Assembly (NCBI RefSeq): GCF_947072685.1
Contig: NZ_CAMTIK010000023.1
Span: 1 to 34,569, forward strand
Source of the DNA: an uncultured Cetobacterium sp.
Lineage (GTDB): Bacteria > Fusobacteriota > Fusobacteriia > Fusobacteriales > Fusobacteriaceae
Direction of reading: 5' to 3'
Length of the DNA stretch: 34,569 nt
The notes beneath the pieces were generated by a model. The model saw nothing but the letters and a program-made list of their open reading frames with translations, was not told the origin of the DNA and did not search any database. Made by a program: the position numbers and the translations under genes. Position 1 is the stretch's first letter; each line of letters begins with the position of its first letter. Below are positions 1-8,882 of the stretch, piece after piece.

Positions 1-30
1 TTGTTATGTTATTTTTTGAGCATGTTTTAT

Positions 31-59
31 ATTATACGTCAATATACATATAAATACAA
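31..59 (-). promoter_or_regulatory. Candidate outward promoter at left edge
   Basis: Read on the minus strand, TTGTAT (54-59) and TATAAT (31-36) are separated by 17 bp, which fits a sigma-70-type promoter pointing out of the left edge. A gene beyond position 1 on the minus strand would be its target, but it is not in the window. An inverted repeat at 67-89 lies directly upstream of the -35 box and could be a regulator site. The background is very AT-rich, so chance matches are possible. Confidence 0.4.
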
Positions 60-66
60 TATTTTT

Positions 67-89
67 ATTACATACACATGTTATGTAAT
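67..89. repeat. Inverted repeat, possible operator
   Basis: ATTACATA (67-74) and TATGTAAT (82-89) form perfect 8-bp arms around a 7-bp spacer. The size and symmetry resemble a dimeric regulator site. It sits just upstream of the candidate outward promoter, where an activator would bind. It is not followed by a T-run in either direction that would make it an obvious terminator. No regulator can be named. Confidence 0.4.
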
Positions 90-136
90 TTTATTTTTTT
101 AAAGAACGGTGTTATGAAATAAAAGCGAAAATAGAA

Positions 137-160
137 AAAGAGGCTATTACTAGCCTCTTT
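137..160 (-). terminator. Intrinsic terminator after the M20 gene
   Basis: AAAGAGGCTA (137-146) and TAGCCTCTTT (151-160) form a 10-bp hairpin with a 4-nt loop. Read on the minus strand it lies about 30 nt after the M20 amidohydrolase stop codon and runs into a U-rich tail, so it probably ends the DUF3100/M20 operon. Confidence 0.8.
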
Positions 161-190
161 AAAAGGAAAAATATCGAAAATTAGTTATTG

Positions 191-1507
191 TTATGCTTTT
201 ATAACCTTGTCATTTGACTCCATGAAAGTTAAGTACTCCTCTTTAGTCATGACAGGTTTAAAGTTTGCTAAAATCTCTTTTGCTTTTGTAGCATCTCCAA
301 ACAATAGCTCAACAACTGTTAGTGCCATTGCTTTTGCCGGCATTAAGATTGCAATCTCTTCATCTACTGTAGTAAACTCTCTTGTATGTAAAGCTCCTTT
401 GATTCCACCAAACATAGGATGAAGTGTCGGCATTAGATGAGATACGTCACCAAAATCAAATGATCCTGTGAAGTCTCCACCTTTTATCATATCATCTTTT
501 AATCCTAAGTACTCTACGTTATTTGCTAAAACATCTTCCATAGAATCATGTCTTAATATTGGTAGGTATCCAGGTATCTCAGTTAATTCAATCTCTGCTC
601 CAACAGCATACGCTCCAGCTATTAAAGCTCTATTAACCTTTCTATTGGCATCAATCATTCCTTCAATAGTTCTGGCTCTTACATATGATTCCATTCTTAC
701 ATCTGCTGGAACTGAGTTTACAATATCTCCACCTTTTGTAATAATTGGGTGGAATCTAACTCTATCGCTATCTTTAAATGTTTCTCTTTGTGCATGAACA
801 TTATTTATTCCTAACATCGCTGCATTCAATGCATTTATTCCTTCATGTGGAGCTGATCCAGCATGTGCTTCTTTTCCTATAAATTTAACTGTTTTCCCTA
901 TAAATCCATTACTTACAGGACCTGTTAAAACTTTTTTATCTCCTAAATCAAGAGCGTGAAACATAAGTGACATATCAACATCATCAAAAGCTCCATTATA
1001 TATTAACTCCTGCTTACCACCAAAATATTTTATCTTTCCAGATTCTCTTAACTTTGTTCTGTACTCTAATTCAACAAACTCCTCCGCCGGTGTTGCCATA
1101 AAATCAACTTTTCCACCTAACTCTTCTAAAATTCCAGATTTTATAAGACCTGTTGCTGCTCCTAACATTCCAGCAATTTGAATATGATGTCCACAAGCAT
1201 GAACTGCCCCTAATTCATTTGAATCAGAATGGTCTCCACAAGAAATTGCATCCAATTCTCCTAATATCGCTATTTTTGGACCTGTTGCATCCTTATTAGC
1301 TCTCGCTCTACATCCAGTATAAGCAATCCCTTCTTCAACTTCTAATCCTAATTCAGTTTGAAAATAATTTGAAACTATTTTTGTCCCTTCAAACTCTTTA
1401 TACCCAAACTCAGGATTATCATACATAGCTTTTCCAGCCTTTAATATTATCTCTCTATTTTCATCAATAGTCTTTATTACTCTATCTTTAATTTCATTTA
1501 TATTCAT
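191..1507 (-). CDS. M20 family amidohydrolase (M20D/AbgB-like)
   Basis: A 438-residue cytoplasmic zinc-dependent amidohydrolase, probably cleaving an N-acyl or amide bond of a small peptide or amino-acid conjugate. Visible M20 landmarks are GELDA (83-87), HACGHH (103-108), the EE pair (142-143) and a His near 184. The residue after CGH is His, where M20D enzymes often have Asp; other M20 subgroups vary here too, so this does not by itself mean loss of activity. The ATG follows GGAGG at 6 nt. It is the last gene of an operon with two membrane proteins (1548-2817), which suggests the carrier imports or exports its substrate or product. It resembles aminobenzoyl-glutamate hydrolase-type proteins, but the substrate cannot be read from sequence. 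Confidence 0.88.
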   Translation of the reverse strand: MNINEIKDRVIKTIDENREIILKAGKAMYDNPEFGYKEFEGTKIVSNYFQTELGLEVEEGIAYTGCRARANKDATGPKIAILGELDAISCGDHSDSNELGAVHACGHHIQIAGMLGAATGLIKSGILEELGGKVDFMATPAEEFVELEYRTKLRESGKIKYFGGKQELIYNGAFDDVDMSLMFHALDLGDKKVLTGPVSNGFIGKTVKFIGKEAHAGSAPHEGINALNAAMLGINNVHAQRETFKDSDRVRFHPIITKGGDIVNSVPADVRMESYVRARTIEGMIDANRKVNRALIAGAYAVGAEIELTEIPGYLPILRHDSMEDVLANNVEYLGLKDDMIKGGDFTGSFDFGDVSHLMPTLHPMFGGIKGALHTREFTTVDEEIAILMPAKAMALTVVELLFGDATKAKEILANFKPVMTKEEYLTFMESNDKVIKA

Positions 1508-1547
1508 ATTGAGCCTCCCATAAAATTTAAATTATATTTACTGATAT

Positions 1548-2015
1548 TTAAATTACTCCTTGATATGTTAAAACTGTTTGAGCTATAAGTGCACAAGCAA
1601 AGAATATTGTTGTAAATACTACAACTGCGATTATAACAATTTTCCACGACATAGCTTTTAACTGTTCAATCTTATCTCCAACGGATATTCCTGCAAATGC
1701 TAAGAGTGGAGTACACAGTGGCATAAACTCTACCGTTCCTATTTCAGGTGCTATAATCTTTGCAAAAGGTAGTGCTTGAATACTCACTATCATTCCAACT
1801 ATTGTTGAAAGTGCATATGCTGGTAGCGGAAATTTAGGAAACATATCTTTAACTGCGAAACAAAGAAGTGCTAACGCTATTATTAAAAACATTCCTGGAA
1901 TTGCTCCTACAAATTGTTTCTTCATTCCAATTGCTTGTCCTGTCAATACTATAACTCCTGCCATAGACATCAATAAAAAGTATATTAAATATTTTTTCAA
2001 ATCAAAACTACGCAT
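1548..2015 (-). CDS. Small multi-pass membrane protein, partner of DUF3100 protein
   Basis: 155 residues, strongly hydrophobic, with about five predicted membrane segments (roughly 9-29, 36-54, 63-84, 98-114 and 124-150) and a short Lys-containing N-terminus. Its ATG lies inside the end of the DUF3100 gene (8-nt overlap), so the two are likely translationally coupled. The M20 gene follows after about 40 nt. I do not recognise a named family. The tight pairing suggests it forms one transport complex with the DUF3100 protein. That role is inference from context. Confidence 0.75.
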   Translation of the reverse strand: MRSFDLKKYLIYFLLMSMAGVIVLTGQAIGMKKQFVGAIPGMFLIIALALLCFAVKDMFPKFPLPAYALSTIVGMIVSIQALPFAKIIAPEIGTVEFMPLCTPLLAFAGISVGDKIEQLKAMSWKIVIIAVVVFTTIFFACALIAQTVLTYQGVI

Positions 2016-2817
2016 ATTTTTCCACTTCCTTTTTTAAAAATTTTGGTTCTAATTTTTTATAATACCACTCTGTAAACGGAAGTGATATAAACACCAAAAT
2101 ATTTACTCCTGTTAATCCTGAAAGCATATTACTTGTTGATGCGTATGCAAATACTTGTTCAGCATATTGAGGTCCTACAACTTCTGCTAACGATGAAGCT
2201 GCAGCTGTCATCATGCTTCCACTCCCTACACCACAAGCCATTCCTAATGCTAATGGATGAAGTCCACTGTATATAGATATTGATCCTAAAATTCCAAAAT
2301 AAATTGTTCCTACTATAGTTCCTGCTAAATACACACCTAAAACTCCGCTTCCCTCTGGTGAAGAGATTCCATATTTTTCTCCAATTACACCTAATGAGGC
2401 CTCTCTACTTATACTCGAACCAGCTCCTATCGTCTCCCTTTTAAGTCCTAATTTTAATGCTAAAGGAACTGCTATTATAGGGGCTAATATATGTCCTAAC
2501 TCCTGTGCTAAAAATGCCGGTCCTGCTTGAATTATTTTTTCTATATTAGGACCTACAAATGTTCCTAATTTTATTCCTAACATCAGAAGAATAAGCATAA
2601 CCATATCACAAGCTATTTTCATCTCTTTTTCTCCGATAATATCTCTTAATTTTTGAATCTTTTTTCCTAATAAATCAGGAGTTAACATCATTCCAATAAT
2701 AACCGCAAATAGCATTGGAAATAAAGCTACTTTTCCTAGTTGTACTTTCCCAATTTTTTCACAGACTAATGAAATTATTGTTACAACTAAAAATACATTA
2801 ATTGTACTTCTTTTCAT
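2008..2817 (-). CDS. DUF3100 family membrane protein (putative transporter)
   Basis: 269 residues with many hydrophobic segments and glycine-rich motifs such as GAGSSISREASLG (about 131-143) and GMACGVGSGSMMTAAASS (about 193-210), typical of a membrane carrier. The pattern matches my recollection of the DUF3100 family, whose members are found next to M20 peptidases or amidohydrolases. It is the first gene of the operon. GAGGG precedes the ATG at about 7 nt, and the promoter lies at 2906-2934. The likely role is moving the substrate or product of the downstream amidohydrolase; the ligand is unknown. Confidence 0.8.
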   Translation of the reverse strand: MKRSTINVFLVVTIISLVCEKIGKVQLGKVALFPMLFAVIIGMMLTPDLLGKKIQKLRDIIGEKEMKIACDMVMLILLMLGIKLGTFVGPNIEKIIQAGPAFLAQELGHILAPIIAVPLALKLGLKRETIGAGSSISREASLGVIGEKYGISSPEGSGVLGVYLAGTIVGTIYFGILGSISIYSGLHPLALGMACGVGSGSMMTAAASSLAEVVGPQYAEQVFAYASTSNMLSGLTGVNILVFISLPFTEWYYKKLEPKFLKKEVEKYA

Positions 2818-2874
2818 AATAATTCCCTCTTTTCTATAACTTTTTTTATTTACCTATCCCAATAATACTTTTTC

Positions 2875-2910
2875 GTCTTTAATAGGTCTTTAATTATCTT
2901 TTTAGATAAT
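2875..2910. promoter_or_regulatory. Operator-like repeats in the DUF3100 promoter region
   Basis: Two exact copies of GTCTTTAAT start at 2875 and 2886, an 11-bp period close to one helical turn. Next to them is an inverted repeat with 7-bp arms, ATTATCT (2893-2899) and AGATAAT (2904-2910), whose right arm covers most of the -10 box. Such an arrangement at and just downstream of a -10 box suggests repressor binding. The adjacent regulator (3052-4338) is the natural candidate. The assignment is inference. Confidence 0.4.
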
Positions 2911-2934
2911 ACTATTTTTTAAAGATAAAGTCAA
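2906..2934 (-). promoter_or_regulatory. Promoter of DUF3100/M20 operon
   Basis: On the minus strand TTGACT (2929-2934) and TATTAT (2906-2911) are separated by exactly 17 bp, a strong sigma-70-type match. It would start transcription near 2899, about 80 nt before the DUF3100 start codon. This is the main feature of the 2818-3051 gap. Confidence 0.7.
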
Positions 2935-3013
2935 GCTAAAATTCGTATTTTTTATTTATTTTTAAATTTAAACGTTCTTTTTCAGAACTGTTAACCTGCG
3001 TTTAACGTCAAAT

Positions 3014-3053
3014 AAAAAAAGTTGGAAGTAACTTCACTACTTCCAACTTTTTT
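3014..3053 (-). terminator. Terminator after regulator gene
   Basis: GTTGGAAGTA (3021-3030) and TACTTCCAAC (3038-3047) form a perfect 10-bp stem with a 7-nt loop, extended by flanking A/T runs. On the minus strand it begins right after the stop codon of the 3052-4338 gene and ends in seven U residues (3014-3020). It probably closes the long minus-strand gene run and separates the regulator from the DUF3100 operon. Confidence 0.88.
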
Positions 3054-4338
3054 AAAAATTAAACTTTACTACTCGTCTAGGTCTGCCAACCTTAGAACAA
3101 AGCTCATACTCTATCGTAGTGGCAAATCCACTTTCTAAAATAGGTTTTATTACTCTATTTACGCTTCTTTCACTAATCTCCAACATTTCTGAGAGCTCTT
3201 TACTTGTGAATTCTCGTTTCCCTAAATTTTCTTGGATTGATTTAAGTTTATAAAGATATTTGGGACTAACTCCTATTTCTTTAGCTTCTTTTTTTATATT
3301 ATCTGATACTTTAGCCATATAGTCCAATCTATTTTTCTTATAAAGAGGTCCTCTTATCTTGTTGTCTGAAAAAAGATAAGCTTCCCCTTTTTCGTGAATC
3401 AAACTTATTTCCAAAGCTTTTTTAGCATTTTTTGATGCCTCTTGAATATTTTCAGCATATCCAATACCTATCGCTAATTTATCGCTCGGAATTATCACTT
3501 CATTTAATAGTTTATAAAAATATTCCTGATTTTCACTTTTTTCTAATATTCTCTGAGTTGTAAAAAACATATACTCATCACTACCAAATTCTTGGTAATT
3601 TCCATGAATAATTTTAGAATATTTTAAAAACAATTGATTCAGTTTAATTTTAAACATGCTTTTGTCGTAAAAGTTTTCATCTTTTTTAGATTTTCTTATT
3701 ATCTTTATTATTTTTATTCCAATTCTATTTTTATTGTTTTCATTAATTTGTATATCTTTTAAAAGATTTTCCATTTGATTAATTATCTCATTTTTCGAAG
3801 CTTGCAATCTATATACTGGAATATTTTTTAATTTAAAATAATCATATACGTAACCAAAAGATGTCAATATACAATTCACCTTATTTTGAGCTAAATTTTT
3901 TATATGTTCATCTAAAAAATCAGTTTCTTTTTTATTTTCATAATACTCTTGGACATCAATACTTGCTAGCTCTATTCCAAACTCTTCTAGAACTTGCTTT
4001 AATGTTTCTGTTTTTACTATATCTGCCCCTATTTTTAAGACCGTTAAATCTGAATAATCATTCCTTACTTTCCATAAAGCTTTTAATATTCCACCAACTT
4101 CTCTATTTGAATAAACAATTGGTATATCTAACTGTAACTGACTTATAATTTCTGAATAGACACCGATTCCTGTCGAATAAATCCCATCTACCTTCCCCTT
4201 TAATTCCTCTAAAAAATCTAAAGATTCTCCCAATTGATTAATTTTATAAGATAAAAAAGTTACTTCAGAATACTGAACTGATAAAGTTCTAAATATTTTT
4301 TCTACTGAATCTGGGTATCCTATAATAGCTATTTTCAT
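3052..4338 (-). CDS. Transcriptional regulator with degenerate GGDEF-like domain and C-terminal winged HTH
   Basis: 428 residues. The N-terminal ~195 residues look like an alpha/beta ligand-sensing region of no family I can name. Residues ~205-345 resemble a degenerate GGDEF-type fold of the kind found in CdaR-like or GTP cyclohydrolase III-like sensors, including the stretch GIGYAENIQEASKNAKKALE; there is no GGDEF catalytic motif. Residues ~372-428 form a helix-turn-helix (SKELSEMLEISERSVNRVI) followed by a basic wing (KVGRPRR). It lies immediately upstream of the DUF3100/M20 operon in the same direction, separated by a terminator, so it is a plausible local regulator. GGTGGAG precedes the ATG. 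The ligand is unknown; the target is inference. Confidence 0.72.
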   Translation of the reverse strand: MKIAIIGYPDSVEKIFRTLSVQYSEVTFLSYKINQLGESLDFLEELKGKVDGIYSTGIGVYSEIISQLQLDIPIVYSNREVGGILKALWKVRNDYSDLTVLKIGADIVKTETLKQVLEEFGIELASIDVQEYYENKKETDFLDEHIKNLAQNKVNCILTSFGYVYDYFKLKNIPVYRLQASKNEIINQMENLLKDIQINENNKNRIGIKIIKIIRKSKKDENFYDKSMFKIKLNQLFLKYSKIIHGNYQEFGSDEYMFFTTQRILEKSENQEYFYKLLNEVIIPSDKLAIGIGYAENIQEASKNAKKALEISLIHEKGEAYLFSDNKIRGPLYKKNRLDYMAKVSDNIKKEAKEIGVSPKYLYKLKSIQENLGKREFTSKELSEMLEISERSVNRVIKPILESGFATTIEYELCSKVGRPRRVVKFNF

Positions 4339-4365
4339 CTGTTACTCTCCCACCGTTAATTTAAA

Positions 4366-4785
4366 TTACTTTCCACAACATTTTTTATATTTTTTTCCAG
4401 ATCCACATAGACATGGGTCATTTCTTCCAATTTTATCGTCTTTTACTATTGTACCTTGAAGAGGTAACCATCCATTATAAAACCACTTACCATCTTTTTT
4501 TACAAATCTACTTTTTTCATGGTGAACTGTTAATTTTCCATTTTCTCTATAAGATGCTTTGAACTCTACTATTCCTTCATCATCACCATCTTGTCCCTCT
4601 TCAGTTGATATAATTTCTAATCCTAACCATTCCGATTCCGTCGCCCAATTTTTTGTCTCTTGAACATCTAAGTCATGTCTTGTATCTGGATCTTGAGTTT
4701 CAACTAAAAAATCTATATCTCCAGTTTCAAAAGCATTATATCTTGCTCTCATCAACTCTTCTGCAGTTTTAAAATCATTTAACAT
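4366..4785 (-). CDS. YchJ/UPF0225-like SEC-C protein
   Basis: 139 residues. An N-terminal NTF2-like region (~5-110), including PDTRHDLD and a [10 protein letters not shown] segment, precedes a C-terminal SEC-C zinc motif with C-x-C-x8-CC spacing ([13 protein letters not shown], about 124-136). Many YchJ homologues carry a SEC-C motif at both ends; here only the C-terminal one is present. SEC-C motifs bind zinc and often mediate contact with the ribosome or SecB; the exact role of this family is unknown. GGAG lies 8 nt before the ATG, and 5 nt separate it from the preceding gene. Confidence 0.85.
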   Translation of the reverse strand: MLNDFKTAEELMRARYNAFETGDIDFLVETQDPDTRHDLDVQETKNWATESEWLGLEIISTEEGQDGDDEGIVEFKASYRENGKLTVHHEKSRFVKKDGKWFYNGWLPLQGTIVKDDKIGRNDPCLCGSGKKYKKCCGK

Positions 4786-4790
4786 ATTCT

Positions 4791-5165
4791 TTACTCCTTT
4801 GTTTTATTTAATAGTTCCAAGTCTTTTTCAAGTTTTTTAGTTTTTTTATATATTTCATTAATTCTAAATTCCAAAGAATTTAGAATCCAAAATTGAAAAT
4901 GACTTGCTCTTTGAGATTCATAGAACATCCAAATTAGCTTTATAACACCAAACAGTATTGCTACTTGAACAGCTAAAGAAGGAGTAATTCTGTTGAATAC
5001 ACCACCTAAAACTAAAAGAGCTACAATAATAACTATCAATAATGTATTCACTATTTTATTTTGTTTATTATTAGAGCCACCGATTTGACCTACAATATTC
5101 CTAATTCTTTCTTTTTCTTTCTGGAATTCTTGTAACTCTTCTCTTAATTGTTCTTCCCCTCTCAA
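4791..5165 (-). CDS. Small membrane protein with flanking coiled coils
   Basis: The preferred start is a TTG at 5163-5165, because AGGAGG (5170-5175) sits 4 nt upstream; an in-frame TTG at 5189 lies inside nadE and lacks such a site. This gives 124 residues. A charged, probably coiled-coil N-terminus ([16 protein letters not shown]) leads into two hydrophobic segments (roughly 42-60 and 67-88), followed by a second charged helix rich in Lys, Glu and Leu. I do not recognise a family. It lies between nadE and the YchJ-like gene in the long operon. Confidence 0.7.
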   Translation of the reverse strand: MRGEEQLREELQEFQKEKERIRNIVGQIGGSNNKQNKIVNTLLIVIIVALLVLGGVFNRITPSLAVQVAILFGVIKLIWMFYESQRASHFQFWILNSLEFRINEIYKKTKKLEKDLELLNKTKE

Positions 5166-5176
5166 AATTCCTCCTT

Positions 5177-6001
5177 TTAAACTCCCCAATCTCTAGGATA
5201 TCTAAACTCTCTTCCGATAGTTCTTGTAGATATCTTTGCTATCAACGGTAATTTTCTTTTGTATTGTGATATTTTTATTTTCCAAATTACTTTATTCACT
5301 ATTTCTTCAGGATATCCTGCGTCTATAATATCCTCTTTTTTCTCTCTTTCATCTATCAATCGATATAAAATTTCATCTGCCAATTTATATGAAAATCCTA
5401 ATTCACTTTCGTCTGTTTGTCCTTCCCATAAATCAGCACTTGGTTTTTTATCTATCAAAGGGGCTGGAACACCCATATGTTTTGATAACTCCCAAATCTG
5501 TGTCTTATATAGATCTCCAATTACATTTATAGCCGAGGCTGCATCTCCAAACTGAGTGCTATATCCTAATAACATCTCTGTTTTATTAGAAGTTCCCAAA
5601 ACTAGTGCTTTTTCTTTAGCTGAATGATCAAATAAAATACACATTCTTTCCCTTGCCATTCTATTTCCTTTTCTAAGACCATCCATATCAGGATTCATCA
5701 AGAAATAAGGTTCAACCATAGGTGTTATCTCTATCACTTTTGACTTTATTCCTAAATCTTCGACAACTAATCTAGCATGCTCAATACTTTCTTTGCTCGA
5801 TGTTTTATAAGGCATAAGTATTCCTAAAACATTTTCAGCACCGAAAGCTTTTGCTGCTAAATAAGCAACTATTGCTGAGTCTATTCCTCCTGAAAGTCCT
5901 AAAACTACTTTAGAAAACCCAACTTTTGTAGCCTCTTCTTTTAAAAAATTAATCAATATATTTTCAACTAAATTTAAATCTAAATCTAATTTACAATCCA
6001 T
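5177..6001 (-). CDS. nadE: NAD+ synthase, ammonia-dependent type
   Basis: 274 residues, the usual length of single-domain NadE. It catalyses the last step of NAD synthesis, the ATP-dependent amidation of deamido-NAD. The PP-loop SGGIDSA lies at about 38-44, and the conserved [13 protein letters not shown] and PSADLW segments are present. There is no N-terminal glutaminase domain, so free ammonia or a separate glutaminase must supply nitrogen. It is 11 nt from rbgA in the same operon, and its end is followed by the TTG start of the small membrane protein. Confidence 0.96.
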   Translation of the reverse strand: MDCKLDLDLNLVENILINFLKEEATKVGFSKVVLGLSGGIDSAIVAYLAAKAFGAENVLGILMPYKTSSKESIEHARLVVEDLGIKSKVIEITPMVEPYFLMNPDMDGLRKGNRMARERMCILFDHSAKEKALVLGTSNKTEMLLGYSTQFGDAASAINVIGDLYKTQIWELSKHMGVPAPLIDKKPSADLWEGQTDESELGFSYKLADEILYRLIDEREKKEDIIDAGYPEEIVNKVIWKIKISQYKRKLPLIAKISTRTIGREFRYPRDWGV

Positions 6002-6012
6002 TCCAATTTCTC

Positions 6013-6909
6013 CTATTTATATAAATCTTTTAAGTGCTCAGCTAAATCCATATCCAGTCCAAATTTACCTAATTTACATGCTCTGTAGTCTCTTAGTAAT
6101 GTATATGTTGCTTGTTGAACATTTAAATGTCCACCTTTTTGTAACATGTTCATTCTAAGTGCTATTGATTCTAGTAACCCTCCAGAAACTTGATCAAAAT
6201 CCTCATCGTGAAGTTTGTATTTATCTTTTAATACATTTTTCATTCCCATAGCAAGCATCTTTTCTATTAAAATACACGCAACTTCATCAATTGGTAATAT
6301 TTCATCTCTGATTGCTCCACTTATAGCTAAGTTATATCCAACTTCTTGATTTTCGAATTTTGGCCATAATATTCCTGGCGTATCTAGAAGTTCTAATCCC
6401 TCTTTTATTCTAATCCACTGTTTTCCTCTTGTAAATCCTGGTTTATTTCCTACTGCAGCACTATTTTTTCCAACTATTCTATTTATTAGTCTAGACTTCC
6501 CAACATTTGGAATTCCTGCAATCATAAGTCTTGTATTTATTTTTCTTAAACCTTTTTTTAATAACTTTTCTTTTTTCTCTTTAGAAACCTTCTCTATTAT
6601 TGTATAAAGGGCTTTTATATTAAATCCTGTCTCCGCTGAAAGTTCTAAAACCTCATCTGCAAAATTATTTTCTTTAAAGAATTTTTTCCAAAAAGCGATC
6701 TCATTTTTTGTAACTAAATCAGCTTTATTTATAACTATAACTCTTTTTTTATTTTTAGCAAAACTTGCTATATCAGGATTTTTACTTGATAGAGGAATTC
6801 TAGCATCCACAACTTCAAGAACTATGTCTATTAAAGGCATATTCTCCTTTATCAAATCTTTTGTTTTTTTCATATGACCTGGATACCAGTTTATTTTTGT
6901 CATTGCCAT
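6013..6909 (-). CDS. rbgA: Ribosome biogenesis GTPase RbgA (YlqF)
   Basis: 298 residues. A circularly permuted GTPase: the G4 motif NKAD (61-64) precedes the P-loop GIPNVGKS (132-139) and DTPG (176-179), which is diagnostic for the YlqF/YawG group. The N-terminal NWYPGHMKK signature matches RbgA, which acts late in assembly of the 50S subunit. The start used is the ATG at 6909, with GAGGTG 7 nt upstream; an in-frame ATG two codons later is less well placed. It sits among other ribosome and rRNA genes (rsmI, tlyA, yhbY, rsmE). Confidence 0.95.
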   Translation of the reverse strand: MAMTKINWYPGHMKKTKDLIKENMPLIDIVLEVVDARIPLSSKNPDIASFAKNKKRVIVINKADLVTKNEIAFWKKFFKENNFADEVLELSAETGFNIKALYTIIEKVSKEKKEKLLKKGLRKINTRLMIAGIPNVGKSRLINRIVGKNSAAVGNKPGFTRGKQWIRIKEGLELLDTPGILWPKFENQEVGYNLAISGAIRDEILPIDEVACILIEKMLAMGMKNVLKDKYKLHDEDFDQVSGGLLESIALRMNMLQKGGHLNVQQATYTLLRDYRACKLGKFGLDMDLAEHLKDLYK

Positions 6910-6921
6910 TTTACTTCACCT

Positions 6922-7587
6922 CTATTTTTCGTTACCTTTTATTAGAAGAACTATCTCTCCCTTTATAGGATTTTTAGCTAATTTTTCTCTCAGCTCTGTT
7001 GTTGTTCCTCTCAAAATCTCTTCATATAATTTTGTTATCTCTCTCACTATTACAACTTCTCTAATACCTATAAATGTTTCAATATCTCCTAATGTTTTTT
7101 CTATTCTATGAGGTGATTCAAAAATTATTATAGTTCTTTCTTCTGTTGCTAAAGATTTTAAAAGTGTTTGTCTTCCTTTTTTCTTAGGTAAAAACCCTTC
7201 AAAGCAGAATCTTCTCGTTGATATTCCTGCTACCGAAGCTGCTGCTGTCATTGCACTGGCTCCTGGAATTGGAACCACTTTTATCCCTCTTTTTAAAGCT
7301 TCATCAACCATTTCAAATCCTGGATCTGAAATGCACGGTGTACCTGCATCTGTAACTAAAGCAATTTTATTTCCATTCTCTAGCATATTTGCTATATTTG
7401 CTATTTGATGCATTTTTGTATGCTCATCATATCTATATACAATTTTTTCTATCCCTAAATGATTTAGTAACTTTTTTGTTACTCTTGTATCCTCTGCAAA
7501 AACAAAATCGACCTCTTCAAAGGTCTTTATTGCTCTAAGTGTTATATCATCTAAATTTCCTATTGGTGTTGCCACTATATAAAGCAT
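6922..7587 (-). CDS. rsmI: 16S rRNA (cytidine(1402)-2'-O)-methyltransferase RsmI
   Basis: 221 residues. A tetrapyrrole-methylase-fold enzyme that 2'-O-methylates C1402 in the 16S rRNA decoding centre using SAM. The N-terminal YIVATPIGNLDDIT, the AEDTR segment, the VTDAGTPCISDPG loop and VPIPGASA are all characteristic. It is shorter than the ~280-residue forms and ends soon after the catalytic fold (GEIVLLIKG), so the small C-terminal RsmI extension is missing. There is no sign of a frameshift. It is 12 nt upstream of rbgA. Confidence 0.95.
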   Translation of the reverse strand: MLYIVATPIGNLDDITLRAIKTFEEVDFVFAEDTRVTKKLLNHLGIEKIVYRYDEHTKMHQIANIANMLENGNKIALVTDAGTPCISDPGFEMVDEALKRGIKVVPIPGASAMTAAASVAGISTRRFCFEGFLPKKKGRQTLLKSLATEERTIIIFESPHRIEKTLGDIETFIGIREVVIVREITKLYEEILRGTTTELREKLAKNPIKGEIVLLIKGNEK

Positions 7588-7604
7588 TTTCTACCTCTTT
7601 CTAC

Positions 7605-8882
7605 TTATTTTTTCTCTAGAAGTTTATTCATTTCCAAAACTGCTCTATCCAATTGAATATCCCCTTTGGACATTATTTTTTTAGCTTCCTCTTCGCCCTT
7701 AACTTCTTTTATAATTTCATTCCTATTCTCTTTTGTTTCCTCTTCATTTACATTAGTCACAAAACCATTAAAAAATAAGAAGTCATCCTTTTCTTCTACT
7801 AAAATATCAGGTTCAATCCCTTTTCCATGTATAGATACTCCACTAGGAGTATAATATTTGGCAATTGTAATTTTTATTCCATCCCCATCCGGTAAAGGTA
7901 ATAATGTTTGAACACTTCCTTTTCCAAAACTTTTTTCTCCTATTAAGATTCCTCTTTTATAATCTTTAATAGCACCCGATACAATCTCTGAAGCTGATGC
8001 ACTTCCTTCATTTATCAAAATTATTAATGGAAAATCTCCGAAATATTTTCCTTCTCTATATGCTATCTCTTCATCTCCTGTTTTTCCTTTAGTGCTCACA
8101 ATTTTACCTTCTGGAATAAACATAGATGAAATTTTTACAGCCTGTCCTAAAGATCCTCCTGGGTTACTTCTTAAATCTAAAATTATCCCTTTAGCTCCTT
8201 TTTTCAAAAGACCTTCTAAATCTTTTTTTACATCTTTGTAAACATCCTCGCCAAATTGAGTCAATCTTAAATAGCCGATATTCTTATCTATTATTCTACT
8301 TTTAACATATTTCAACTCTATTATTGATCTTTTTAGTTCAACATCTTTCGTTTCTTTGGCTTCCTCTCTATAAACTGTAAGTTTTACTGAAGTTCCTGGT
8401 TCACCTTTTAATTTTTTAACACACTGCTCACTTGTTAATTTATAAGTACTTTCTCCATCTATTGCAACTATTTTATCTTTAGCTTTAATTCCTGCTAAGT
8501 ATGCTGGTGTGTCTTCGATTGGAGATACAACTAACAAAGGTTCATCTGATTTCTTTTGGATAACCATTCCTACGCCAGCGTATTTCCCTTCTATATCCTC
8601 TTTAAAACTTTCTAACTCCTCTTTAGTAAAATACGTAGAGTGAGGATCATCTAAAGATTCCATCATACCTTTTAAAGCTCCTTGCATCAGAGTTATATTT
8701 GTGGGATCTTTTTCGCCACCCACATGATTTTCTTTTATAATATTCATAATATCAGACATCTCTTTTAACTCTTTTATATTTGTGATAAATCCATTATCTA
8801 CCGAATAAGATGTTGCTGTATTCACAAGCATCATTCCGGATAAAAATAGTGCTACTCCAGTATTTCTCAACAGTTTTATCAT
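7605..8882 (-). CDS. S41 family C-terminal processing protease (CtpA-like)
   Basis: 425 residues. An N-terminal signal sequence (about 1-26, hydrophobic ALFLSGMMLVNTA) predicts export. A PDZ domain spans ~100-175, followed by the S41 peptidase core. The catalytic triad can be placed by the family spacing: Ser296 in EGSASASEI, Lys321 and Gln325 in FGKGSVQ, matching the Ser/Lys/Gln spacing of CtpB and Prc. The C-terminal ~60 residues are Lys/Glu-rich. Such enzymes trim or degrade envelope proteins at their C-termini. The start overlaps the tlyA stop by 4 nt. Confidence 0.93.
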   Translation of the reverse strand: MIKLLRNTGVALFLSGMMLVNTATSYSVDNGFITNIKELKEMSDIMNIIKENHVGGEKDPTNITLMQGALKGMMESLDDPHSTYFTKEELESFKEDIEGKYAGVGMVIQKKSDEPLLVVSPIEDTPAYLAGIKAKDKIVAIDGESTYKLTSEQCVKKLKGEPGTSVKLTVYREEAKETKDVELKRSIIELKYVKSRIIDKNIGYLRLTQFGEDVYKDVKKDLEGLLKKGAKGIILDLRSNPGGSLGQAVKISSMFIPEGKIVSTKGKTGDEEIAYREGKYFGDFPLIILINEGSASASEIVSGAIKDYKRGILIGEKSFGKGSVQTLLPLPDGDGIKITIAKYYTPSGVSIHGKGIEPDILVEEKDDFLFFNGFVTNVNEEETKENRNEIIKEVKGEEEAKKIMSKGDIQLDRAVLEMNKLLEKK

